A DNA stretch of 64,000 nucleotides from Neobacillus notoginsengisoli. GTDB lineage: Bacteria; Bacillota; Bacilli; Bacillales; Cytobacillaceae. The first letter of the stretch is position 1, and each line of letters starts with the position of its first letter. Below the pieces are notes generated by a model that searched no databases, had not been told where the DNA came from, and saw only the letters and a list, made by a program, of their open reading frames with translations. The stretch is taken from NCBI RefSeq assembly GCF_003515685.1, contig NZ_QWEG01000001.1, forward strand, positions 248,001-312,000. The letters are read 5' to 3'. A program made the position numbers and the translations under genes. Positions 8,428-17,170 of this stretch are shown piece after piece.

Positions 8428-9297
8428 GTGGCTGTCATTTGTATTTTGGTGATTTCTTTTTTTGCTAGTAGTAAGATTCCAAAAGAATTTAGTCTTCAAC
8501 ACACAAAATATAAGTCTTATACTTTGAAACATTCACTTACCAAAAACTATTCTAAAAAGGATTATGAAAGGTCTAATGAATTTGTAAGACTATATATAAA
8601 AGAAAATCCAGTTAAAAAAGCAATAAAGAAATTAATCAATTCTGGACTAGAGGTAAACTGCCCCACCTATTTTGACGATGAAAATTATGGGGATTTACCC
8701 TTAAGTATCGCCAGTGCGGAAGGGGATTTTGAAATAGCTCAAATTCTCATAAAAAAGGGTGCAGTGAAGCATGTAAAGGGTGCAAATATTCCCATTTATA
8801 GAGTCTTGGATGATTACGAAAAAGGAGCTCTGAAAATGGTGAGGGTTCTCTTATCAAATGGTGCTGATACAATTATTGCTGGAAAAGTTATTTCTGATTA
8901 CGTGGAAGCTACCCAATTTTTTAGTCTGTATCGGACAGAAAATATAAAAACGAAAGAAGATATACATGAAAATGTACTGATATTCAAGGAACTTTTGAAT
9001 GCTGGAGCCCTAGTAGATCAACAGGCAGTAGTAGAAGCTGCAAAGCATAATTATGTAGAGTTATTAGATTATTTCATTGAACAAGTAGGATTGAATGTAA
9101 ATGAAGGTTACAGCTTCAACAATATTACTGAGGAAATTTTTACTCCCTTGATTGCTGCTAGCGAAAACAACTCCTTAGAAACCGCAAAATATTTAATTGA
9201 ACATGGAGCTGACAAAAATATAAAAAATAATAGTGGAAGAATGGCCATAGATTATGCAAAAACGGATGAAATGAGAGCATTATTGTCACAAGATTAA
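8428..9297 (+). CDS. Exported/membrane-anchored ankyrin-repeat protein
   Basis: 289 residues read from GTG 8428. An N-terminal hydrophobic segment (AVICILVISFFASS) is followed by ankyrin units: DLPLSIASAEGDFEIAQILI (about 90-110), MVRVLLSNGADTIIAG, and TPLIAASENNSLETAKYLIE plus HGADKNIKNNSGRMAID near the C-terminus. Ankyrin proteins bind other proteins, and Bacillus ones often act as immunity-type genes. Oddity: ATG 8414 with AAGAGAAG upstream would give MKK then a stop after 12 codons in the neighbouring frame, so one base may be missing in the signal peptide. Translation may rely on the GTG. Confidence 0.7.
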   Translation: MAVICILVISFFASSKIPKEFSLQHTKYKSYTLKHSLTKNYSKKDYERSNEFVRLYIKENPVKKAIKKLINSGLEVNCPTYFDDENYGDLPLSIASAEGDFEIAQILIKKGAVKHVKGANIPIYRVLDDYEKGALKMVRVLLSNGADTIIAGKVISDYVEATQFFSLYRTENIKTKEDIHENVLIFKELLNAGALVDQQAVVEAAKHNYVELLDYFIEQVGLNVNEGYSFNNITEEIFTPLIAASENNSLETAKYLIEHGADKNIKNNSGRMAIDYAKTDEMRALLSQD

Positions 9298-9385
9298 AGG
9301 CTCCGAGAGATTGCTATTCCGAAAGCCTCTTACAAGTCTTAAGCAATTAATAAAAGTAAAGCGCTAAAATGGATTTTAGCCTTTA

Positions 9386-9424
9386 GAGGCTCTTGAGAGA
9401 GTAGCTCTCTCGAGAGTCTCTTTT
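9386..9424 (+). terminator. Intrinsic terminator
   Basis: GAGGCTCTTGAGAGAG-TAG-CTCTCTCGAGAGTCTC then TTTT. A 16-bp stem with two mismatches ends the ankyrin gene and isolates the ECF operon. Confidence 0.75.
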
Positions 9425-9517
9425 CATTTTCTGTTAGTTCCTTTCTAGAAGTATTTGTAGAATTTAGGTAAATGACCACGAAGTTACTCGAAATTACAAA
9501 AGAATTTTAGTTTTAAT

Positions 9518-9544
9518 AAACCTTTTGTCTTTTAGATTCGTCTA
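9518..9544 (+). promoter_or_regulatory. Candidate ECF-sigma promoter
   Basis: AAACC (9518-9522), 16 bases, CGTCTA (9539-9544), 35 bp before the sigma gene. The same two blocks with the same spacing precede the second ECF gene. The pattern matches the general ECF promoter form (AAC in the -35, CGTC in the -10), so this is most likely autoregulatory. Confidence 0.65.
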
Positions 9545-9579
9545 AAGTTCAAAAATTTACTATAAGAGAGGTGATTATT

Positions 9580-10164
9580 TTGCGGGATGATGACAATACC
9601 ATATCGAAATTGATAGATCGTTACGGGTCCGCTATCCTCTATCTAGCGTATTCGTTTGTTCAAAATCGGCAGACAGCAGAGGATTTGTCTCAGGAGATAT
9701 TCATGAAATGCTATGAAAAACTCAATACTTTTAAGGGAGAATCCAGTATCCAGACCTGGCTTTATCGAATTGCAATTAACCACTGTAAGGATTACGTGAA
9801 GAGTTGGCATTATCGCAAAGTATATGCTAGTGAGTATATTACTAAAATGCTAAAGGGTCAGGAAAATGATGCTGAGAAAAAGTTATTGCAAAAAGAGGAA
9901 CAAACTCAACTATTTGATTACATATTAAAACTTCCAGCTAAATACAAAGAGGTTATTATTCTTTCCTATTTCCACGAATTGACGATGAAAGAAATAAGCA
10001 TTGTATGTGGAGTGAATGTAAATACGGTAAAATCACGACTCCTTAGGGCAAAAAGTTTTTTAAAGAAAATCATTGTAGAAAGGAGTGCTGAATTTGAAAG
10101 AACAATTGCTGGAAGACATGTTGATAAAAGAGAAAAAAAGAATAATGAAGGAAGAATTAGCTAA
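9580..10164 (+). CDS. ECF-type RNA polymerase sigma factor
   Basis: 195 codons from TTG 9580 (RBS AGAGAGGTG; an upstream in-frame GTG at 9571 overlaps the RBS). The sigma2 region includes LIDRYGSAILYLAYSFVQNR plus QTAEDLSQEIFMKCY and SIQTWLYRIAINHCKDY. The sigma4 region is LPAKYKEVIILSYFHELTM plus KEISIVCGVNVNTVKSRLLR. It recruits polymerase to stress promoters. The C-terminal 25 residues after LKKIIVE overlap the start of the anti-sigma gene by 71 bp, typical of coupled sigma/anti-sigma pairs. About 50 % similar by eye to the sigma factor at 32293. Confidence 0.9.
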   Translation: MRDDDNTISKLIDRYGSAILYLAYSFVQNRQTAEDLSQEIFMKCYEKLNTFKGESSIQTWLYRIAINHCKDYVKSWHYRKVYASEYITKMLKGQENDAEKKLLQKEEQTQLFDYILKLPAKYKEVIILSYFHELTMKEISIVCGVNVNTVKSRLLRAKSFLKKIIVERSAEFERTIAGRHVDKREKKNNEGRIS

Positions 10165-10852
10165 TTGGGAATTCACTTTTGAAATGAAGAGAAATGTTTT
10201 GAATATGATACGGAAAACAAAGAAAAAGAACCGATTTAGCAAAAATTTGTTGCCAACTGTTATGAGTTTTACACTAGTTATTTTACTTTTTGGTGGAATG
10301 CTACAGTATGTTCTTTCAACTAATCCTAGCTCCAACGGTAATCAGATAAACAAGAAATCTCCAGAAAAGAACCATGAGTTAAACCCAATAAATGATCCAA
10401 AGGGATCGGATGATTCCCTGGTCGATTCAAATGATAAAAAAACGAATTCTTCAATATTACCTGGGCTTCCTAATTTTACGGATCTTATGGACCAATTTAA
10501 CGCGAAGTTCACTTCATTATTGGCCCCTGAACTTTATGATCCTAACTTTAAGTACAAAGAAATCAAAACCAAGCAAGAGTTCTACCGAAACTTCACAGAA
10601 CTAGCAACCATGGAAGCTATTGAACAATACAGCGCACCTTTCTTAAACGAAACAAACGATGGGCTTTACTTAATTTCAGATGCTGCGGTTTCAATTTATA
10701 ATGAAAGGTTACCAATTGATGTCGCTAAAATTGATCAACAAACATACGAAGTTAAGCAATACGATAAAAATAAAGGGAAAAACATTACTAGGATTATAAA
10801 ATTTGAAAAGGTTAATGGGAAATTTTTGATTACAGAAATTAGTAAACGCTAA
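10094..10852 (+). CDS. Putative membrane anti-sigma factor
   Basis: 253 codons from TTG 10094, chosen because AAAGGAG lies eight bases upstream; it overlaps the sigma gene. The cytoplasmic N-terminus (about 1-50) includes NWEFTFEMKRNVLNMIRK, a short helix also seen in the partner of the second ECF factor. One membrane helix lies at about 58-78 (TVMSFTLVILLFGGMLQYVL). The extracytoplasmic part has a polar linker and a globular C-terminal domain (PNFTDLMDQFNAKF to FLITEISKR). No zinc HxxxCxxC is present, so it is not a ZAS-type anti-sigma. Role inferred from position and topology. Confidence 0.65.
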   Translation: MKEQLLEDMLIKEKKRIMKEELANWEFTFEMKRNVLNMIRKTKKKNRFSKNLLPTVMSFTLVILLFGGMLQYVLSTNPSSNGNQINKKSPEKNHELNPINDPKGSDDSLVDSNDKKTNSSILPGLPNFTDLMDQFNAKFTSLLAPELYDPNFKYKEIKTKQEFYRNFTELATMEAIEQYSAPFLNETNDGLYLISDAAVSIYNERLPIDVAKIDQQTYEVKQYDKNKGKNITRIIKFEKVNGKFLITEISKR

Positions 10853-10939
10853 TCTATTTCTTTTTAGATCGTTTATGGGATCACTAATCTAATTGGAATC
10901 GGTAAAGTTTTACAACATGGAAATTGAGTGGAGGAAGTT

Positions 10940-11536
10940 ATGAGAAGAAAGGGTATTGTTGGTCTACTGATTCTAATTTTAGTATTATTTTTGGGCTTTA
11001 TCTTGCTGAATCAAAAACCAGAGCCGGAAAATAAACAAACCACAAATGTAGAAAAGAAAGAAAATAAATCGGATCCTAATACGTTAAGTTTTAAGAAACA
11101 CCAAAAGCAAATCACATTCAAAAAAGAAAAAGAATCAAAAGAGATTATAGCTGATATTCATAGTTACCTAGATAATATAACGGGATTCGGAAAAATAGAG
11201 TCGGTTAATTTTACAAACTTAAAAGAAGATATGGAATGGAAAAAACTGAAGCAAAATATCAAATGGTTAAAGACTACTGGATTTGGTCATTCAGAAATAC
11301 AAAATGATATGATGAGTGCTAATGCTTTTATAAAATTGGTTGACGAACAAGAAGACGACATGTCTTTACGTTATCTTCATAGAGTTTTTCATGATTTAGA
11401 TATATATATTAATAATACCGAATTTCCCGTACTTTATGGCACTACTTTTGCTTACGGTTCTGTGGCCGGAAGAAAGCAACTATTAGATTACTTTGAGTAT
11501 ACTGCACATTATAAAGTGATCTATTCTTCAGATTAG
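10940..11536 (+). CDS. Membrane-anchored exported protein, unknown
   Basis: 198 codons from ATG 10940 (GTGGAGGAAG just upstream). One N-terminal helix (VGLLILILVLFLGFILL, about 6-22), a Lys/Glu-rich linker, then a helical domain with HSYLDNITGFGK and MSLRYLHRVFHDLDIYIN. No family recognised. It follows the anti-sigma gene by 87 bp with no clear terminator between, so it could be a third gene of the ECF operon. Confidence 0.55.
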   Translation: MRRKGIVGLLILILVLFLGFILLNQKPEPENKQTTNVEKKENKSDPNTLSFKKHQKQITFKKEKESKEIIADIHSYLDNITGFGKIESVNFTNLKEDMEWKKLKQNIKWLKTTGFGHSEIQNDMMSANAFIKLVDEQEDDMSLRYLHRVFHDLDIYINNTEFPVLYGTTFAYGSVAGRKQLLDYFEYTAHYKVIYSSD

Positions 11537-11550
11537 GCTATACCAGATAA

Positions 11551-11610
11551 GAAATAGCCTGTTTTGGTTGAAGCATGTAACTTGCCGTTTTCTCAATCGG
11601 AGGCTATTTC
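11551..11610. terminator. Long-range inverted repeat after the ECF region
   Basis: GAAATAGCCT (11551-11560) is exactly complementary to AGGCTATTTC (11601-11610), with a 40-base loop. It could act as a terminator but has no T-run. It stands just before a repeat copy. Confidence 0.4.
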
Positions 11611-11661
11611 AAACTAAAGTTTTCTGGGAACAATCCTGATTTAATTGAATAAATGTATTAA

Positions 11662-11728
11662 AACAAACAGGTGCGTTATCCAGAAGGATTAACGGACCTT
11701 TTTTATTGCAGGTTAGTTCAAAAAGAAT
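11662..11728 (+). repeat. Dispersed repeat, copy lacking the spacer
   Basis: AACAAACAGGTGCGTTATCC - AGAA - GGATTAACGGACC, T6, then directly GCAGGTTAGTTCAAAAAGAA. About 20 bases of the normal spacer and the second AACGGG are missing. Confidence 0.75.
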
Positions 11729-11841
11729 ACACATTAATATTCTACCAATGACAAAACCATTTGTTAAAATTAGGAAGAAGGATTTCTATCAAAGATAGGA
11801 GATTAACAATCTATTGAAATAATTTCAAGGGGGTTAAGATT

Positions 11842-13047
11842 ATGGATCACTATCTTGAACAAATCGCTATAGACTTGGTTCAAAGAAACCTCGAAAGGTA
11901 TTGGCCCAATTTTGAACGTGTTGCATATGCAATCTTCAACAAAAAAACTGTTCACCTTTTTAATCATCCTAAATATAAGAACGATCATCTAGACTCACAT
12001 AAGATATTAGACTGGGAAGAACATTTTGTTGGAAATACAATCATTTTGTATGAAGGCCATCCTACGGCAATTGCAGATATGGACTTGTACAATGACTATG
12101 AAGGGATTTACTCAATCTTAGTTCATGAATTGTTTCATGGCTTTCAATATATTAAAGGGGAAAAACGCTTTCCTGACGAAATATTGGGTATTACCTATCC
12201 TCTTACATTCGAAATTGCAGAACTGCGAATACGGGAGAGAAAGCATCTTTATGATGCTTTGTTGGAAACGAACATTAGTAAGAAGAAGCAGTTTCTTAAG
12301 GAATTTATCGTGCTCAGGGAGAAGAGGGCAACAAAATGTAAAGAGTATACAACTTATGAAAACTTAATTGAAACTGTTGAGGGACCTGCCTGGTATGTGG
12401 AATTAAAAGCTTATTCTGAGAAAAGCCCGTTGGATAACAAAATAGTATCGGAGAAGTATGGAGAACATCTTTTAGAAAAAGTTGAATCTAATTTAAACAT
12501 AAGACGGAGTTGTTATAGCTCTGGTTTGTGTATGTGTTTGTTACTTGATGAATTTTCGCCAGATTGGAAGGAAAGTTTTTTCGAAACGAATGACACATTG
12601 TTTGATTTGATTAAACAACTTGATGTTGGTCCAATACCCCTTGATCATATAGAAGAAGAAATTAGCACTGAGACAGTTGAAGCAGTGAATAGTGTAATTC
12701 AATTAAGGAAGAAGGAATTTAAGGCTTTCGAGTGCCAAACTGGAACTCATATTTTTATTGAAGGAGAAATAACTGCACTTTTTTTTGACCCAATAAATAT
12801 CCTCTCTTTCGGGGGCAAGTTTTTACATAAAAATTTTGTAAAGGTAAGGATAAACAACAATGAATACTTAGTTCAGCAACCCACAATTGCCTATTGTAAG
12901 GATGGATTAAAACATATTAACAAACTCCATCTCTATTTAAAGGACAATCCAATAGAAAATACAGATTCGCTTATGATACCTAATGTTGGGAAAATAGATG
13001 GACGGTATACAAAACGGGAAAACACATTTTATTTGACTGTTAATTAA
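11842..13047 (+). CDS. Putative zinc metallopeptidase-like protein (HExxH)
   Basis: 401 residues from ATG 11842 with AAGGGGG upstream. HELFHGFQ at residues 95-102 is a canonical HExxH zinc-binding and catalytic motif. A downstream VEGPAWYVELKAYSE (about 180-195) could supply the third, glutamate ligand, as in gluzincins. No signal peptide, so cytoplasmic. The C-terminal third (GTHIFIEGEITALFFDPINI) is beta-rich, possibly a substrate-binding domain. I do not recognise the family. Preceded by a repeat copy. Confidence 0.6.
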   Translation: MDHYLEQIAIDLVQRNLERYWPNFERVAYAIFNKKTVHLFNHPKYKNDHLDSHKILDWEEHFVGNTIILYEGHPTAIADMDLYNDYEGIYSILVHELFHGFQYIKGEKRFPDEILGITYPLTFEIAELRIRERKHLYDALLETNISKKKQFLKEFIVLREKRATKCKEYTTYENLIETVEGPAWYVELKAYSEKSPLDNKIVSEKYGEHLLEKVESNLNIRRSCYSSGLCMCLLLDEFSPDWKESFFETNDTLFDLIKQLDVGPIPLDHIEEEISTETVEAVNSVIQLRKKEFKAFECQTGTHIFIEGEITALFFDPINILSFGGKFLHKNFVKVRINNNEYLVQQPTIAYCKDGLKHINKLHLYLKDNPIENTDSLMIPNVGKIDGRYTKRENTFYLTVN

Positions 13048-13219
13048 AACTTGTTGCCACGTTTTATATTTTTGTCCTTATAGAAAAGCTTTTGTGGATG
13101 TAGGAGAGATGTGTCTATTCCACCATCTCCAAAATCCGTTAACATCTACTCTGTTGTATACTAATTTAAGGGAGTTAGTTGAAATGAGAGGAAGTTGAAT
13201 TTATTGAGAGGTGAGTTTT

Positions 13220-13538
13220 TTGGAAAGGAAAAATCTAAAGGTTTTCACTAAAATTTCTTTCTATATAGCATTAGCTACAATTATTGTTATCCCAATTTCT
13301 ATAATCACCTCACTGATAACTTTAAATGAGACCTTTAGTTCAATCATAAGAATGTATGCCTGGCTTATGATTCTCTTTTCCGTTTTTGGCATTCCTTTAA
13401 GCATCATTTCAATGTTCAGCAAAGAAAATCTAACTAAAAGAATTTTTTTCTTTAATTGTTAATTTAACTCCTAGTAGTATTATGGTTTATGCTTTAATTA
13501 TGGAATTTATTGATGAATTCTATTGCACTGCACCTTAA
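13220..13538 (+). pseudogene. Membrane protein gene with poly-T frameshift
   Basis: TTG 13220 with GAGAGGTG upstream opens LERKNLKVFTKISFYIAL and two membrane helices. After ENLTKRI at a run of seven T (13443-13449) the frame ends. The other frame continues SLIVNLTPSSIMVYALIMEF plus IDEFYCTAP to TAA at 13536. The joined product would be about 106 residues with three helices. Either a real slip mutation, a programmed slip, or a sequencing error in the homopolymer. Confidence 0.6.
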
Positions 13539-13689
13539 AAGTGCTTAAATTTAAAGTTATGCAGCTGGTGTTCTTAATTGAGGAGGATTGAGGTACCCTT
13601 TTAAAATAAACTTCCTTTTTACGATAACAAGGGTATCAAACTCAATTAGTTTAAATATCTAAAAGAAAAGAGAAGATACGAAACAGGAA

Positions 13690-13714
13690 CTATCAGTTTG
13701 ATAGCTTTTTTTTT
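13690..13714 (+). terminator. Intrinsic terminator
   Basis: CTATCA-GTT-TGATAG, one C, then T9. It closes the 13.2 kb region before the PBP gene. The rest of 13539-13817 holds a weak, degenerate 5' repeat arm near 13566-13602 and no gene. Confidence 0.7.
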
Positions 13715-13958
13715 CGAGTGGAGTTAATAAGTTCTTAACTGATCTAACCTGTTAATAATAATAGTTTTTGGGCTAGATAATTTATTAAACAGGGTAAGAA
13801 AACGGAAGGGTAGGGATATGGGTCTCATTTTCTATTGGAACCTTGTTTCTAAATGGGAAACACAGGAAAATTATGATAGAATATTATTTGGAAGTTTTTA
13901 TAATAAAAGCAAATGTATTCCAATTAAAGTTAAATCCAAATTAGAAAGTGAGATAAAT

Positions 13959-16109
13959 ATGGTCTCAAAGAAAAAGAAGAAGAAAAAATCCCTTTTGCCT
14001 TTTCGAATGAATATGCTTTTTTTGGTTATTTTTTTCTTGTTTTCCTTCCTGATAATAAGGCTTGGAGTTGTTCAGATTATTTATGGTGAAGAATATAAAC
14101 GAGAAATCGAACGGACGGTAGATGTTACGGTTGAAAATTCTGTTCCTAGGGGAAAGATATATGACCGAAATGGCAAAATCATTGTCGATAATACCCCTCT
14201 TAATGCCATCACATATACCAAGTACCAGGGGACAACCCAAGAGGAAATGCTAGAAACAGCTGAAAAGCTTGCTAAGCTAATAGAAAAAAAACCAGGTAAA
14301 ATACCTGAAAGGGAAATGAAAGATTTTTGGCTGATGACGCATGAGAAAGAGGGTAAAGCTAAAATTACGAAGGAAGAATGGAATTTATATGACGAAAAAA
14401 AACTAAAGGATAGTGAAATATACCAACTTCAGGTAGATAGAGTCACTAAAGAAGATTTAAATACCATTACAGCTGATAAGGATAAAATGGAGGTCCTCGC
14501 TATCTGGAGGAAATTTAATTCAGGCTATGCACAGACGCCACAAATTGTAAAAAGCGGGCCGAATAAATTGGGGAAGGACGACGATCCGGATAAAACTGAA
14601 ATCGTTACAGATAAAGAATTTGCAGTTGTTAGCGAGGATCTTGGTAACCTACCTGGTGTAGATACAACTACCGACTGGAAACGTAAATATGTATTTGGGG
14701 ATACGCTGAGATCGATTCTTGGAAATGTTTCTGATGCCGAAAAAGGTCTACCAAGAGAAAACCTGGATTACTATCTTTCACGTGGCTATAGTCGTAATGA
14801 CCGTGTTGGTACAAGCTATATTGAACTGCAATACGAGGAAATTCTCAAAGGGCAAAAAGAAAAAGTGAGGAATAAAACAGATAAAAGTGGAAATATAATT
14901 GGCACAGAAGTTGTCTCGGAAGGTAAGCGTGGCAAAGATATCGTTCTCACTATTGATATGGAGCTTCAACTAGCCGTTGAAGAGATTATTGAAAAAGAAC
15001 TTTTGATGGGAAAACGCAGTGGAAAATCCCCGTTGTTGGACCGTGCCTTTGTAGTTCTTACCGACCCTTACACTGGTGAAATCCTCACAATTGCGGGGAA
15101 AAAGATTGAGCGGGATAAAGAAACTGGACAATATAAAATGAGTGATTATGCTCTTGGGACTTTTACAACGTATTATGCTGTTGGTTCGGCAGTCAAGGGG
15201 GCAATGGTTTATACGGGGTTTGAAAAAGGGGCCATAACGCCTTCATCCATCATCTATGATCGCCCCCTATTAATTAGGGACACTCCTACGAAATCTTCTT
15301 GGAGATCTGGAATAGGTTCGGTGAATGCAACAAGTGCTCTTGAAATTTCTTCTAATATATTCATGTTTGAAACAGCAATTAGAATAGGTAATGGACGCTA
15401 TGTTCCAAACCAACCTCTTAGTCTTGATCCAAAAGCTTTTGATACCGTCAGATCGTCGTTTAACCAGTTTGGCCTTGGTACTAGGACAGGTATTGATTTA
15501 CCAGGTGAATCCATTGGATATCCTGGCCCGAAGAACATTGGAAAACTGCTCGACCTTGCAATTGGGCAATACGACACTTATTCGCCAATGCAGCTAGCAC
15601 AATATGTTTCCACCATTGCAAACGATGGGACCAGAGTACAGCCACATATTTTAAAAAAAATTCATGAGCCCCAAATTGATGACAACGGTCTAGGGCCTTT
15701 AATTGAAGAAATTCAGCCAAAAGTACTTAATAGGCTCGATGGTAACCAAGAATGGTTGAAAGCAATTCAAAATGGTTTTTGGCGTGTCATGCATGGGCCG
15801 AGGGGAACCGCCCGCTCATTTTTTAAAAATGCCTCCTATAATCCGGCAGGAAAGACTGGAACGGCAGAATCTTTTTATGATGGATTCGAACGCAGCAAAT
15901 TTGGGGAGAGACCCCCGGCTGTTATGAACCTAAGCTTAGTTAGCTATGCACCTGCTGAAAAGCCTGAAGTTGCAATGGCGGTTATAGTTCCTTGGGCCTA
16001 TCAAGGAAACAGCGGTACCAGCTATAATAACAAAATTGGTAGCGATGTACTAAAAACATATTTTGATTTAAAAAAAAAGAGAGCTAAGGAAGGTGTAATT
16101 GCTCCATAA
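13959..16109 (+). CDS. pbpA: Class B penicillin-binding protein, PBP2A/PbpH type
   Basis: 716 residues from ATG 13959. An in-frame ATG at 13818 (RBS GGAAGGG) would add 47 residues unlike the family, so I prefer 13959; the 716-residue length fits PbpA. Basic cytoplasmic tip (KKKKKKK), one membrane anchor, a dimerisation domain with SVPRGKIYDRNG, then the transpeptidase domain: GSAVKGAM contains the SxxK serine and lysine, EISSN the SxN, and AGKTGTAE the KTG motif. It crosslinks peptidoglycan during cell elongation outside the membrane. Stands alone. No dispersed repeat adjoins it. Confidence 0.88.
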   Translation: MVSKKKKKKKSLLPFRMNMLFLVIFFLFSFLIIRLGVVQIIYGEEYKREIERTVDVTVENSVPRGKIYDRNGKIIVDNTPLNAITYTKYQGTTQEEMLETAEKLAKLIEKKPGKIPEREMKDFWLMTHEKEGKAKITKEEWNLYDEKKLKDSEIYQLQVDRVTKEDLNTITADKDKMEVLAIWRKFNSGYAQTPQIVKSGPNKLGKDDDPDKTEIVTDKEFAVVSEDLGNLPGVDTTTDWKRKYVFGDTLRSILGNVSDAEKGLPRENLDYYLSRGYSRNDRVGTSYIELQYEEILKGQKEKVRNKTDKSGNIIGTEVVSEGKRGKDIVLTIDMELQLAVEEIIEKELLMGKRSGKSPLLDRAFVVLTDPYTGEILTIAGKKIERDKETGQYKMSDYALGTFTTYYAVGSAVKGAMVYTGFEKGAITPSSIIYDRPLLIRDTPTKSSWRSGIGSVNATSALEISSNIFMFETAIRIGNGRYVPNQPLSLDPKAFDTVRSSFNQFGLGTRTGIDLPGESIGYPGPKNIGKLLDLAIGQYDTYSPMQLAQYVSTIANDGTRVQPHILKKIHEPQIDDNGLGPLIEEIQPKVLNRLDGNQEWLKAIQNGFWRVMHGPRGTARSFFKNASYNPAGKTGTAESFYDGFERSKFGERPPAVMNLSLVSYAPAEKPEVAMAVIVPWAYQGNSGTSYNNKIGSDVLKTYFDLKKKRAKEGVIAP

Positions 16110-16181
16110 GAAGAAACTTGCTTCATATTTAAATCCAGGGTGATTGTCTTTATATTCTAAGTAATACTTAATATTTATGAA

Positions 16182-16222
16182 AGCCTGAGAAACTAATGTA
16201 TTAGTATTCTTGGGCTCTTTTT
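16182..16222 (+). terminator. Intrinsic terminator
   Basis: AGCCTGAGAA pairs with TTCTTGGGCT (two wobbles) around an inner CTAAT/ATTAG, then CTTTTT. It follows the PBP gene. A second inverted repeat (CCCAGTG/CACTGGG) sits at about 16265-16290. The remainder up to 16629 shows no gene. Confidence 0.65.
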
Positions 16223-16629
16223 AACTTTTAAAGTTTGATGTTGGCTCTTCGAGTATATAAAATTCCCAGTGAATAGATTAGCCCACTGGGGATTCTATAG
16301 TTTCTCGATATCTTAATAACTCATCTAATAAGAAAAACAGAACTGAGATTACAAGTGAAAACACTACAAGGAATCATAAAGAAATAACTGGTAAAAACCA
16401 AAAACTATATGCAAAGAAAATGCGAAAAAAATCTTCCCTCTCTAGCTTATTTTGTTAAAAGTTCAATAAATATGAAGTTCTAATGTAAGGCAAAATGGTT
16501 GAACTTTCGCGGAATGAAGCCAATGAAGATTTTCTTGAGTAAAATCTATAATATGGATAAAATAGGTATAACTGGATGGTGTTTTCTTATAATTATTCTA
16601 AATTTATTTGTAGGGGGGAATGGAAAAAA

Positions 16630-17151
16630 ATGCGTCTTCTTCTAAAAGCTTTGGTGTTGATGTTGGGCTTAGCCGGTTGCTCCTTTGAAATGGAAAAAGG
16701 CGTCAATAAAGAAAAGCTAACTGAAAAAGAGGCTCTTAAAAAGGGGGAAGTGGTCGTTTACCATAAAAGCGATGATTTTAATCAAATTGTATCCGGGGAG
16801 ATGGAGTATAAAAACTTTACAAAGTTGCTTTATTTTGTAAATGATGTGCAAGCGGGCAAAAAAGGAGCCCTTACCATCACCATTGTGGATGAAAATGGTG
16901 ATACAGCTGCAACAACCTCACTAAAGACTGATGGAGAAAAGGTTGAGTTTGTAAATGATTATGAAGGCTATCAAAGTCCAAAGGGGAAATTCACCTGCGA
17001 GACATTGGTTATTTCACATGAAGGTCCTTTCACACAAGGGAACCCATCCTTAGATGGAATGGACTGTAAGGATGAAGAGGGAAAAGAGCATGTCTTGGTA
17101 CTTGTCCAGCCTTTAACCCGGCAGGCGTTGGAGTCGGGCGGACAGGAGTAA
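16630..17151 (+). CDS. Lipoprotein, DUF4362-like
   Basis: 173 residues from ATG 16630 with a GGGGGAATGG site; an upstream in-frame ATG at 16576 lacks one. Lipobox LGLAGC (Cys about 17). The mature domain (EALKKGEVVVYHKSDDFNQI, LYFVNDVQAGKKGALTITIV, FTCETLVISHEG) resembles small Bacillus lipoproteins of the DUF4362 type; this is from memory. Anchored outside the membrane. It ends 17 bp before two permease genes, so it may be a partner of that transporter, but it is too small for a peptide-binding protein. Confidence 0.6.
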   Translation: MRLLLKALVLMLGLAGCSFEMEKGVNKEKLTEKEALKKGEVVVYHKSDDFNQIVSGEMEYKNFTKLLYFVNDVQAGKKGALTITIVDENGDTAATTSLKTDGEKVEFVNDYEGYQSPKGKFTCETLVISHEGPFTQGNPSLDGMDCKDEEGKEHVLVLVQPLTRQALESGGQE

Positions 17152-17170
17152 CGATCAGGGGGCGGGAGTG

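Noticed and set aside
13818-13958. 47 extra N-terminal residues of the penicillin-binding protein
   Set aside because: They have a possible ribosome site but no resemblance to class B PBP N-termini; starting at 13959 gives the family's usual length and basic tip.
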